This document shows, one piece after another, positions 32,083 to 40,749 of a DNA stretch of 64,000 nucleotides. The stretch is from Microbacterium sp. SORGH_AS_1204 (GTDB taxonomy: Bacteria; Actinomycetota; Actinomycetes; Actinomycetales; Microbacteriaceae): the NCBI RefSeq assembly GCF_030818935.1, contig NZ_JAUTBD010000001.1:620001-684000 (forward strand), given 5' to 3'. The position numbers were made by a program, and so were the translations under genes. The notes under the pieces were generated by a model. It worked only from the letters and a program-made list of their open reading frames with translations, had not been told where the DNA came from and made no database searches. The stretch's first letter is position 1. The number at the start of each line of letters is the position of its first letter.

Positions 32083-33238
32083 ATGCGCATCCTGCACACC
32101 TCCGACTGGCACATCGGGCGCTCCTTCCACGGGCACTCCACTCTCGACGCCCTCAGCGGCGTGCTCGACGTGCTCGTCGGTCAGGTGCGTGAGTACGCCG
32201 TCGACGCGGTCATCGTGGCCGGTGACGTCTTCGACTCCGCGGCACCGTCGGCGGCCTGCTATCCGGTGCTCTCCCGCACGTTGGCTGCGCTCGCCGACGC
32301 CGGCGCCCACGTCGTCGTCACCAGCGGCAACCACGACTCCGCTGCGCGACTCGGCTTCCAATCGGCCCTGCTGCGCGAGGGCATCACGGTCGTCACCGAT
32401 CCTTCCGGAGTCGGAACCCCCGTCACGCTGACCGACGAACACGGTCCCGTGCACGTCTACGGCATCCCCTACCTGGAGCCCGCGATCGTCCGCCACCTGT
32501 GGCAGGGGCGTCGAGCTGCGAAACCAGGCGCAGACCATGGCTCACGCGCTCGACCTCGTGCGCGCCGATCTCGCCGAGCGCGGTGGCCGGTCCCTCGTGG
32601 CGGCGCACTGCTTCGCCGCCGGCGTCGATGCGACGCCGGGTGTCGAGCGCGAGATCCGGCAGGGTGGTCTCGACGTGGTCCCGCTCGCCGCGTTCGACGG
32701 GCCCGATTATGTAGCGCTCGGCCACATCCACGGCCGGCAGCAGCTCTCCGAGCGCGTGCGGTACGCCGGTGCCCCCCTGCACTACAGCTTCGGTGAGGCG
32801 GGCAAGCCGCGCGGATCGTGGCTGGTCGACCTCGGCGCCGAAGGATTGTCGTCGGTCCGGTGGCTCGATCTGCCCGTTCCGCGTGCGCTCGTCACCGTGA
32901 AGGGCCGTCTCGACGACCTCCTCACCGACGACCGCTACGACGCCGAGACAGAACACTGGGTACGCGCCGAGTACACCGATCCCACTCCGCAGCCCGACCC
33001 GATGCGCCGACTGCAGGCTCGGTTCCCGTTCTGCGCGACCGTGGTGCATCAGCCCGCCGAGACCCGGCCCGACGACGGCGACGGCTACGCCCGTCGGGTA
33101 CGCGCCGCTCGCGACGACGCCGAGATCATCGACGCCTTCCTCGCGCACGTCCGCGAGGGCGAGGGCGCCACGGCCGCCGAGCGCGACCTCATCCGCGACG
33201 TCCTCGACGCCCGCACCGTGGCGGAGGCCCGCGCATGA
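32083..33238 (+). pseudogene. sbcD: Exonuclease subunit SbcD, interrupted by a +1 frameshift
   Basis: The nuclease subunit of the SbcCD complex, which cuts hairpins and blocked DNA ends. The first frame gives MRILHTSDWHIGRSFHG (metal site), VIVAGDVFDSAAPS and VTSGNHDSAARLGFQ up to PYLEPAIVRHLWQG; the reading then passes into the next frame, continuing LRNQAQTMAHALDLVRADL and VALGHIHGRQQL (last metal His) to the stop at 33238. The break lies at GGGG, 32505-32508: removing one G restores one 384-residue protein. All metal-binding motifs survive in the two halves. It may be a sequencing error in a homopolymer, a true mutation, or less likely recoding. The stop overlaps the sbcC start (ATGA). Confidence 0.88.
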
Positions 33239-36200
33239 AGCTGCACCGGCTGGAGCTGGAGGGGTTCGGACCTTTCCTCGCCGCACAGCACGTCGACTTC
33301 GACGCCTTCGCGGACGACGGCATCTTCCTCATCACCGGTCGCACCGGCGCGGGCAAGTCCAGCGTGCTCGATGGCGTCTGCTACGCGCTTTTCGGCGGCG
33401 TGCCGCGCTATGACGGGGCAGAGCGTCGTCTGCGCAGCGATCACTGCGAGCCCGACGACCCCACGCGAGTGACGCTGGAGTTCAGCGCCGAGGGCGACCG
33501 CTGGCGCGTCACGCGATCGCCCGAATTCGAGCGTCCCAAGCGCCGCGGCGGCGGCACGACGAAAGAGCCGCACCGGGCCCTTCTCGAGGTACTCGCCCCC
33601 GAGGGGTGGACGGGCGTCGCTGCGCGGCCGGTCGACGTCGCGGCGAGACTCGACGAGATCCTGGGCCTCACGCAGCAGCAGTTCCTGCAGGTCATCCTGC
33701 TGGCGCAGAACCGCTTCGCCCGTTTCCTGCTCGCGAAGAACGACGAGCGACTCAGTCTGCTGCGCACGCTGTTCGGCACGCGTACGTTCGAGCAGTACGC
33801 CGCCGACCTCGACGAGCGTCGCAAGCGCGCGCAGGAGCGCCTCGCCGCCGAGGGCGTCGAAGTCTCCACGCTGCTCGACGAGGCCGAGCGTCTCGTCGAC
33901 GAGCTTCACGACGAGGGCGGTTCCGGGGGCGCCGACGCAGCAGACGGCGGTGCGCGCAGCGTCGCCGAGCGTCTCGCTCGCGTCGTCCGGGCGGTCGAGC
34001 GCGCCGAGTACCGCGTCGACACCCTGATACGCGAGAACGCCGCGGTCGACGCCCGGCTCGACGCCGCCCTGGCCGCCGAGCGCGAGGCTCGATCGCTCGC
34101 CGATCGTCACAGAGAACGAGAGACGGCGCGCGCCGCACTCGCCGATCTGGAGGGCCGCTCCGAGTCCATCGCGTCCGCCCGTCGAGAGGCCGCGGCCGCC
34201 GCGGAGGCCGAAGCGCTGCGCCCGGCGCTCGACGCCAGCGCTACGGGGCACAAGACCGTCGCCGCCGCCGACGAGCGGCACGCAGCGGCCCTCGCCCGCG
34301 TCCGTGCGTGCGGCGAGGTCGAGGCGGAGGGCGATCTCGAACCCCGCGCCGACACGCTCACCGCCCTCCTCGCCCGGGGCGAATCCGCGCTCGAGGCCGA
34401 GTCGTCGCTCGCAGCCGTCGACCGCGAGGTGAGCATGCTGCGGGCGCGCGCGGACGGCATCGAGATCGAACGGCAGACGCTCACCGACGGCCGCGCCGAG
34501 GTTCCCGACATGCTCGCGGCCTTCGGAGACCGGCTGGCGCAGTTGTCGGGAGCCGATGCCCGCTGCCAGTCGGCGCTCGCTCATCGCGACGAGACCGCAC
34601 GTCGTCTCGAGGCCGCCCGTGAAGCCGCGCGATTGCTCGACCGGCGTGACCAGGCCGACCTGGCGTCACTGGTGCGTGCCGACGAACTTCAGCGGGCGGT
34701 CGAGGCGTGGACGACCCTGCTGCGCAGACGCCTCGCCGGTGCCGCGGTCGAGCTCGCCCACGAGCTCGTCGACGGTGAGCCGTGCGCGGTCTGCGGCGCC
34801 CGCGAACACCCCCGCCCCGCCCGAGGAACCGACACCCCGGTGAGCGATGCCGACCTCGCGGCAGCGGAAGAACGCAAGAACGCCGCGGCCGAGAGTGACC
34901 GGCTCGCTTCCGACGCGGCGCGAGTCGCCCGCGACGCGCACGCGATGGCGGCGGCCCTCGCGGGCGGCGAAGACGTCGAACAACTCGAAACGCGTCTCGC
35001 CGCGGCCGAGACCACGCTCGCGAGCGCGAAGGCCGACATCGACGAGGCCGAGCGCGTCCGCATCGATCGCGACCGTGCCGCCGACCTCGACGCAGGCATC
35101 GCGCGCCGTCTCGGCGTGCTGACCGACGAACTCGCCGCCGCCCGTCAGGAGTTCGCCCTCGCTCAGCAGCGCGCAGACGCACTCCGCGCCGAGGTCGACG
35201 CCGCCCGCGGCGACTTCGAGACGGTCGCCGCCCGTCAGCGCGACCTGCGCGCGCGCCGCGGCGCGGTGCGCGAGCTCATCGCAGCGCAGACGGCTCTCAC
35301 GAACGCGCTCGAGACCCGCCGCGCGGCGGATGACGCCCTCCACACGCTCATCGCCGGCAGCTCCTTCGCCGATCCCGACGCGGTCACCGCAGCCCTGCGT
35401 TCGGCGGCGGAGCGTCGCCGGTTCGACACGACGATCGCGGAGTACGACGCCGCCCTCGCCGCGACCCGGCAACGGCTGCTGGAGCTCGAACTGACACTCG
35501 TCGACGCGGGTGACGACCCCGTCGACGTCGCGCCCTTCGCGGTCGAGGTGACGGCGGCCCGCGAGGCCGTGCAGTCCACCGCGGCCGCACACGCCGCGGC
35601 ACGCGCTCTGGCCGAACGCCTCCGCTCGCTCGCCCAGCGTGCCGACGCCGGCCACGCCGCGACCGCGGCACTCGCCGACGAGCACGCGGTCGTCGCCCGT
35701 CTGGCCGACACGGTCGCCGGCCGAGCCCCGAACACGCGCCGCATGACGCTCGAGACCTTCGTCCTCGCCGCCGAGCTCGAAGAGATCGTCACGCGGGCCA
35801 ACGTGCGTCTCGAGCACATGTCCGCCGGGCGATACCGTCTGCAGCACACCGACGCCCTCGCCGCGCGGGGCGCGGCCAGCGGCCTCGGGCTCGAGATCAT
35901 GGACGCCTTCACCGGGCAATGCCGGCCGCCGCAGTCGCTCTCGGGCGGCGAGACCTTCCTGACCTCCCTGGCGCTCGCGCTCGGACTCGCCGAGGTGGTG
36001 ACCGCCCGAGCCGGTGGTCTCCGCCTCGACACGCTGTTCATCGACGAGGGCTTCGGTTCGCTCGACGACGACACCCTCGACCTGGCCATGCGCACCCTCG
36101 ACGAGCTGCGTCAGGGTGGACGGACGGTCGGCGTCATCAGCCACGTGGCGTCGATGCGCGACCAGCTTCCCGCCCAGCTGCACGTGACGGCCACCCCCCG

Positions 36201-36246
36201 CGGCCCGAGCGTCATCCGGCAAGACATCGTCACCGCCGCCGGTTGA
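33235..36246 (+). CDS. sbcC: Exonuclease subunit SbcC (SMC-like ATPase)
   Basis: 1003 residues. N-terminal Walker A GRTGAGKSS at 35-43; Q-loop in LTQQQFLQVILLAQNRF; long Ala/Glu/Arg coiled coils from about 190 to 500 and 545 to 830; zinc hook CAVCG at 517-521; C-terminal signature SLSGGETFLTSLALALGL, Walker B LDTLFIDEGFGSLDDD and switch ISHVASM. Complete and apparently functional, so loss of SbcD alone would leave it without its nuclease partner. Translationally coupled to sbcD. Confidence 0.95.
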   Translation: MKLHRLELEGFGPFLAAQHVDFDAFADDGIFLITGRTGAGKSSVLDGVCYALFGGVPRYDGAERRLRSDHCEPDDPTRVTLEFSAEGDRWRVTRSPEFERPKRRGGGTTKEPHRALLEVLAPEGWTGVAARPVDVAARLDEILGLTQQQFLQVILLAQNRFARFLLAKNDERLSLLRTLFGTRTFEQYAADLDERRKRAQERLAAEGVEVSTLLDEAERLVDELHDEGGSGGADAADGGARSVAERLARVVRAVERAEYRVDTLIRENAAVDARLDAALAAEREARSLADRHRERETARAALADLEGRSESIASARREAAAAAEAEALRPALDASATGHKTVAAADERHAAALARVRACGEVEAEGDLEPRADTLTALLARGESALEAESSLAAVDREVSMLRARADGIEIERQTLTDGRAEVPDMLAAFGDRLAQLSGADARCQSALAHRDETARRLEAAREAARLLDRRDQADLASLVRADELQRAVEAWTTLLRRRLAGAAVELAHELVDGEPCAVCGAREHPRPARGTDTPVSDADLAAAEERKNAAAESDRLASDAARVARDAHAMAAALAGGEDVEQLETRLAAAETTLASAKADIDEAERVRIDRDRAADLDAGIARRLGVLTDELAAARQEFALAQQRADALRAEVDAARGDFETVAARQRDLRARRGAVRELIAAQTALTNALETRRAADDALHTLIAGSSFADPDAVTAALRSAAERRRFDTTIAEYDAALAATRQRLLELELTLVDAGDDPVDVAPFAVEVTAAREAVQSTAAAHAAARALAERLRSLAQRADAGHAATAALADEHAVVARLADTVAGRAPNTRRMTLETFVLAAELEEIVTRANVRLEHMSAGRYRLQHTDALAARGAASGLGLEIMDAFTGQCRPPQSLSGGETFLTSLALALGLAEVVTARAGGLRLDTLFIDEGFGSLDDDTLDLAMRTLDELRQGGRTVGVISHVASMRDQLPAQLHVTATPRGPSVIRQDIVTAAG

Positions 36247-36282
36247 GGGTCGGCGCGGCGAGCCCGCATCTAGGCTTCTCGT

Positions 36283-36465
36283 ATGCGCAAGAGCACTCTG
36301 TGGACCATCGTCGGTGTCGTCGTCGCCGTGATCATCGCCTGGGTGCTGGTCAACGTGTTGTTCTCGCTGATCGCCTTCGCGTTCCGCCTCGTCGCCGTGG
36401 CGGTCGTGGCGCTGATCGTGTTCTTCGTCCTCCGCGCGGTATTCGCCCGCCGGGAGATCGACTGA
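36283..36465 (+). CDS. Small membrane protein
   Basis: 60 residues, nearly all hydrophobic: LWTIVGVVVAVIIAWVLVNVLF then IAFAFRLVAVAVVALIVFFVL, ending in a basic FARREID. Two membrane helices. TAGGCT twelve bases ahead suits a short or absent leader. Function unknown. Confidence 0.75.
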   Translation: MRKSTLWTIVGVVVAVIIAWVLVNVLFSLIAFAFRLVAVAVVALIVFFVLRAVFARREID

Positions 36466-36516
36466 TTCGCGTCCGGGTGCTGCTGCTGTTCGCCGTCGAG
36501 CGCAAGCCCGGATGCG

Positions 36517-36539
36517 GTGTCGGAGGTCCCGAGTAACGT
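36517..36539 (+). promoter_or_regulatory. PafBC-type promoter of the MFS transporter
   Basis: GTGTCGGAG (36517-36525), eight bases, then TAACGT (36534-36539), eight bases before the ATG at 36548. Confidence 0.65.
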
Positions 36540-36547
36540 CCGAGGCG

Positions 36548-38047
36548 ATGCCTGATCAGCGCCCCACCCCCGAGTCCGCCACGCCCATCACGCAAGACAT
36601 CGCCCTGTCGTCGCGGCATCGGTGGCGGGCGTATTGGGTGGCTGTCTCGGTGGCCGCGCTGACGATCCTCGACCTGACGAAGGTGAATGTCGCGTTGCCC
36701 TCGATCGAGGCGGCGCTGAACGCGGGGCCCACGGAGCTGCAGCTCGTCGTCTCGGGCTACATCCTCACCTTCGGCCTCGTACTGGTCCCCGCGGGGCGGC
36801 TGGGCGACCTCCGCTCCCGACGCGTGCTCTTCCTCGTGGGGCTGTCGCTGTTCCTCGTCACGAGCCTGGCCTGTGCGCTCGCCCCGAACACCACGGTTCT
36901 GTTGGTCTCTCGCCTCTTGCAGGGCGTCGCTGCCGGCATCCAGATGCCGCAGGTGCTCGGACTCGTGCAACAGCTGTTCCAAGGCAAGGAACGCGGACGA
37001 GCCTTCGGCCTGTTCGGCGCGACCATCGGCATCGCCACGGCGTTCGGACCCACCCTGGGTGGGCTCCTCATCGCGATCGGGGGAAGCACCGACGGGTGGC
37101 GGCTGATCTTCTGGATCAACATCCCCCTCGTCGGCGTCGTCATCGCACTCGCCGCCTGGCTCCTGCCCGACACCCGCACGAAGTCGCACCGCCGCCTCGA
37201 TCTCGATCCGGTGGGGGTTCTGCTCTTCGCGCTGACGATCCTCGCGCTGATGTGGCCGTTCCTGTTCACCACGGGCAGCCCCGACGACGATCCGAACCGC
37301 TGGTGGTTGCTGGTGGCATCCGTGGTCTTCGCCGCGGCGTTCGTCTACTGGGAGCGGCGGTACGCCGAGCGGGGCCGGATGCCGCTGATGCCGTTCTCGA
37401 TCTTCTCGCTCGCGTCGTATCGCAACGGCGTGCTCATCTCGACCGCGTACTTCTCGGCGATCCCGGCGATGTTCCTCCTCGGGACGCTGTTCCTCCAGGG
37501 CGGATTGGGTCTCGAACCGGTGTTCGCGGGCATGGTCACGATCGGGTTCGCGGTCGCGTCGGCCTGGAGCTCGTGGATCGGCGGCAACCTGGTCACCCGC
37601 CTCGGTCGTCCGCTCGTGGTGTGGGGGATCCTCGGCATGGTGGCCACCGCCGGGAGCCTCGTGCTGGTCGCAGTGTTCACGCCCCCCGAGTGGACGGCGT
37701 GGGCGATGGCCGGGGTCATGGCGTTCGGGGGGTTCGCGGGCGGGCTCGTCATCTCCCCGAACCAGACCCTGACCCTCGCCGATATTCCCGTGCGCAGCGG
37801 TGGCGTCGCCGGCTCCGTCGGTCAGCTGGGCCAGCGCATCGGCACGGCCGTCGGCACGGCGATCGCCCTGGCGCTGTTCTACGCGACGGTCTATCGCGAA
37901 CAGGACACGGTCAATGACCAGGTGGTGCTGTACCACGATGCCTACGCGTCGGGCATGATCACCGTCGGCGTATTCCTGGGTCTCGCGCTCGTCGTCGGCG
38001 TCGCGGATCTAGCGAAGCGCGCCAAGACGGGCTCGCAGACGCCGTAG
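36548..38047 (+). CDS. MFS drug transporter, DHA2 (14-helix) family
   Basis: 499 residues with about 14 hydrophobic segments. Motif A GRLGDLRSRRVLFLVGL, motif B region VSRLLQGVAAGIQMPQVLGLVQQ, and motif C FGATIGIATAFGPTLGG, all as in proton-driven drug exporters of the EmrB/QacA type. The PafBC-type promoter suggests induction by DNA-damaging drugs, and export of such a drug would make sense (inference). Confidence 0.9.
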   Translation: MPDQRPTPESATPITQDIALSSRHRWRAYWVAVSVAALTILDLTKVNVALPSIEAALNAGPTELQLVVSGYILTFGLVLVPAGRLGDLRSRRVLFLVGLSLFLVTSLACALAPNTTVLLVSRLLQGVAAGIQMPQVLGLVQQLFQGKERGRAFGLFGATIGIATAFGPTLGGLLIAIGGSTDGWRLIFWINIPLVGVVIALAAWLLPDTRTKSHRRLDLDPVGVLLFALTILALMWPFLFTTGSPDDDPNRWWLLVASVVFAAAFVYWERRYAERGRMPLMPFSIFSLASYRNGVLISTAYFSAIPAMFLLGTLFLQGGLGLEPVFAGMVTIGFAVASAWSSWIGGNLVTRLGRPLVVWGILGMVATAGSLVLVAVFTPPEWTAWAMAGVMAFGGFAGGLVISPNQTLTLADIPVRSGGVAGSVGQLGQRIGTAVGTAIALALFYATVYREQDTVNDQVVLYHDAYASGMITVGVFLGLALVVGVADLAKRAKTGSQTP

Positions 38048-38157
38048 TCAGCGGATGCCGCAGAAGTGACCCTGCGAGCGGCGCGGCCCGCTTCGCCCTC
38101 TGCTGCAGGGACGGGCGGGGGTTTGGACGGCTGCGACCGTCGAATGTCGGGAGGTCG

Positions 38158-38715
38158 TCAGACCCCGTAGCGCGAGCGGATCTCCGCGCGCAGCTGGTGA
38201 CTGCACCGTTCGACGACGACGTCCCACAGCTCGGTGGCGCCGTCCTGCGCGCGGTCCGAGACGGCGCGCAGGATGCGGATGGGAACGTCGAACTGCTGCG
38301 CGACCCAGATCAGGGCGTATGACTCCATGTCGACCAGTCGCGCGCCGAGCCCCCGAATGAGGGCGACGGTCTCGGCGTCGTCGACGAAGTGATCACCCGT
38401 GGCGATGATGAGACCGTCGTGTCCCGTGTCGACGCGAGGCGGGAGCGACACATGCTCGCCGAAGGTGCCGTCCAGGCCCTTCACGTCGTGCTGGATCGCA
38501 CCGGCGATGTCGTAGATGCCCCCCTCGACGGCGTCATCGATCGCGCCGGCTGTGCCGACGACGACGATCTCGTCGTAGCGTCCGCCGCAGAGCGCACGAG
38601 TCAGCGCCGACGCCGCCGGAATCTTGCCCACCCCGGTGAGCAGACGTTCGAAGCCGGGGATGTCCGCCTCGAAGGCGGTGAGTTCGGACGCGTGGGCGGC
38701 GACGAGGAGCTTCAC
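38158..38715 (-). CDS. 5'-methylthioadenosine/S-adenosylhomocysteine nucleosidase-like protein
   Basis: 185 residues, phosphorylase/nucleosidase fold. VVVGTAGAIDDAVEGGIYDI, then ARLVDMESYALIWVAQQFDVPIRILRAVSDRA, which has the MESYA/VSD substrate-binding signature (usually MEGAA and VSD). The ME and the catalytic Asp of VSDRA are present. Shorter than MtnN by about 45 residues. GTG start with GGAGGG directly before it. Likely cleaves a purine or deoxyadenosyl nucleoside. Confidence 0.85.
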   Translation of the reverse strand: MKLLVAAHASELTAFEADIPGFERLLTGVGKIPAASALTRALCGGRYDEIVVVGTAGAIDDAVEGGIYDIAGAIQHDVKGLDGTFGEHVSLPPRVDTGHDGLIIATGDHFVDDAETVALIRGLGARLVDMESYALIWVAQQFDVPIRILRAVSDRAQDGATELWDVVVERCSHQLRAEIRSRYGV

Positions 38716-38794
38716 CCCTCCATTCTGACGGGTACGCGAGAGGGGTCGCTCCCGCTGCGCGGTCCGGGCCCCGCGCAGGCCCGGACCGCGCGCG

Positions 38795-39739
38795 TCAGTC
38801 CTGAGCCGGTTCCGACGCCGCGGAGAGACGGGCGAGCTCCTCCGGAGACAGCTCGAGCGAGGCGCTGGCGAGGAGGTCGGCGACCTGCTCGACCTTGGAG
38901 GCGCTGGCGATGGGTGCGACCACGGTCGGCTGCGCCCGCAGCCATGCGAGTGCCGTCGTGGCGATCGACGCGTCGTGCGTACGCCCGATCTCCTCGAGCG
39001 CCTCGATGAGGGCGAGGCCGGCGGGGGTGGCGAGCTTCGCGGCTCCCTCCGCGCGCGGCGAGTCTCCCGTGGCATCCGATGAACGGTACTTGCCGGTGAG
39101 GAATCCGCTCGCGAGTGCGTAATAGGGGACGAGCGACATGCCGTACTGCTGGGCGACCGGCACGATGTCACGCTCGACCTCGGTGCGGTGCACGAGGTTG
39201 TAGTGCGGCTGGATGGCGACCGGCAGATCGGCGCCCGACGCCTCGGCGAGCGAGATCCACTCGCGCACGCGCTCGGCGGTGTAGTTGGAGACGGCGACGT
39301 AGCGCACGAGGCCATCGCGCACGAGGTCGGCGAAGGCCGTCACGGTCTCTTCGAGCGGCGTCTCGGCGTCGTCGAAGTGGGCGTAGTAGAGGTTGATGGC
39401 ATCGACGCCCAGTCGCTTCAGCGAGGCCTCGGCCGCTGCGCGCACATTCGTCGCGCCGAGTCCGCGGAAGTCGGGGTGCTGGCTGACCTTCGTCGCGACC
39501 ACGACGTTATCGGGTCGACGGGAGGCGAGCCATTCGCCGATCAACGTCTCGCTCTCGCCGCCCGAGTTTCCGGGCGCCCATGCGCTGTACACGTCGGCGG
39601 TGTCGATGAAGTCGCCGCCGCCGTCGCGGAAGGCGTCCAATACCGCGAACGAGGTGTCGCGGTCCGCCGTCCAGCCGAACACGTTCCCGCCGAGCGAGAG
39701 GGGGAAGACGTCGAGGTCGCTGCGTCCGATGCGCGTCAT
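38795..39739 (-). CDS. Aldo/keto reductase
   Basis: 314 residues, NADPH-dependent (alpha/beta)8 barrel. Catalytic tetrad visible: Asp and Tyr in DFIDTADVYSAW, Lys in VVVATKVSQH, His in NLYYAHFDDAETPLEE. Cofactor loop near VPYYALASGFLTGKYRS and IASASKVEQV. Group similar to YghZ/YajO. Substrate unknown. Starts at the ATG at 39739. Confidence 0.92.
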   Translation of the reverse strand: MTRIGRSDLDVFPLSLGGNVFGWTADRDTSFAVLDAFRDGGGDFIDTADVYSAWAPGNSGGESETLIGEWLASRRPDNVVVATKVSQHPDFRGLGATNVRAAAEASLKRLGVDAINLYYAHFDDAETPLEETVTAFADLVRDGLVRYVAVSNYTAERVREWISLAEASGADLPVAIQPHYNLVHRTEVERDIVPVAQQYGMSLVPYYALASGFLTGKYRSSDATGDSPRAEGAAKLATPAGLALIEALEEIGRTHDASIATTALAWLRAQPTVVAPIASASKVEQVADLLASASLELSPEELARLSAASEPAQD

Positions 39740-39813
39740 GATGCCCTTTCGGAAGGGGTCGAAGCCCCTGGGACAACCACCGGCGCCGGCGGACATTCCC
39801 GCGACGCGCCGGA

Positions 39814-39948
39814 TCAGCTCCCGCCGGAGAGGATGCCGATCAGCCCGCTGATCAGCAGCCAGAGCCCGATGCCCGCGCCGGCGATCCAGATGACGACCGT
39901 GCCGGGCGGGAACTTCTTCTTGCCGCCGTCGTCGCCGGGCCCGCTCAC
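39814..39948 (-). CDS. Small single-helix membrane protein
   Basis: 44 residues from a GTG overlapping the stop of the upstream gene (GTGA). Gly/Asp/Lys-rich start, then one membrane helix VVIWIAGAGIGLWLLISGLIGIL. No family recognised. Too short for most gene finders, but the overlap and composition support it. Confidence 0.6.
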   Translation of the reverse strand: MSGPGDDGGKKKFPPGTVVIWIAGAGIGLWLLISGLIGILSGGS

Positions 39949-40142
39949 GAGCGCACCATCATCACGATCGAGACGATCAACACGGCGAGACCTCCGACGA
40001 CGGCGATGGCGGCGATGATGGGGCCCCCGCCGGCGAAGAACGCCGTCACACCGAGGGCGAGGAACAGCGCTGCCACCACGATGCCGATGATCTGGTACAC
40101 CCGGTACCGACGACCGTCCGTCAACGTCTTCTGCTCGGTCAC
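39945..40142 (-). CDS. Small two-helix membrane protein
   Basis: 65 residues from a GTG with a strong ribosome site (GAAGGGGG). Two helices: YQIIGIVVAALFLALGVTAFFAG and IIAAIAVVGGLAVLIVSIVMM. Forms an overlapping pair with 39814-39948. TAGCCT upstream on this strand is a likely -10. Function unknown. Confidence 0.75.
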   Translation of the reverse strand: MTEQKTLTDGRRYRVYQIIGIVVAALFLALGVTAFFAGGGPIIAAIAVVGGLAVLIVSIVMMVRS

Positions 40143-40241
40143 ACTGCCCCCTTCCGCCCCAGGCTATCGAATAGCCGCGCGCCTGCCTGGCTGTTCTGCC
40201 CAGACGACCCCCACGACCGCGGCGCGGCGTACCGTAGGCGC

Positions 40242-40739
40242 ATGGCGCGCCCCGTTCCCGACCCCGTTCGTCCCGGCCAGGAATCCGTGTGGGATTACCC
40301 CCGCCCGCCACGCGTGGAGCGTGAGAACCGGCGGGTTCAGATCGACTTCGGCGGGACGCGCATCGTCGACACCGACGATGTCGTGCGGGTGCTGGAGACC
40401 AGTCACCCGCCCGTCTACTACGTGCCCATCGCCGCATTCGGTGACGCGCTGTCGCGGGGACAGGGGGCCTCGTTCTGCGAGTTCAAGGGCGCTGCACGCT
40501 ATTTCGACGTCCGTGGTGGCGGGGGAGTGGTCGCCGAGCGCGCCGCGTGGAAGTATCCGAACCCCCTACCCGGGTACGAGATGCTGCACGATCGCGTGGC
40601 GGTGTACGCCGGTGCGATGGATGCCGTCATTCTGGGTGGCGAGACGGTGCAGCCGCAGCCCGGCGGCTTCTACGGGGGCTGGGTCACGGCAGAACTGGCG
40701 GGTCCGTTCGAGGGCGTCCCCGGCTCGATGGGCTGGTAG
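40242..40739 (+). CDS. DUF427 domain protein
   Basis: 165 residues. DUF427 marks: VWDYPRPPRVERENRRVQIDFGG, YYVPIAAFGDAL and GAARYFDVRGGG, ending EGVPGSMGW. A conserved small beta-barrel family of unknown biochemical role. TACCGT precedes the ATG by seven bases, so translation may be nearly leaderless. Confidence 0.92.
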   Translation: MARPVPDPVRPGQESVWDYPRPPRVERENRRVQIDFGGTRIVDTDDVVRVLETSHPPVYYVPIAAFGDALSRGQGASFCEFKGAARYFDVRGGGGVVAERAAWKYPNPLPGYEMLHDRVAVYAGAMDAVILGGETVQPQPGGFYGGWVTAELAGPFEGVPGSMGW

Positions 40740-40749
40740 CCGACGCGGT

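Noticed and set aside
32818..33234. N-terminal extension of SbcC
   Set aside because: The added 139 residues are an Arg-rich shadow of sbcD; the family start MKLHRLELEGFGPF is at 33235.
32537..33238. A separate gene starting at the ATG 32537
   Set aside because: It is the C-terminal half of SbcD; the join at GGGG restores the family protein.
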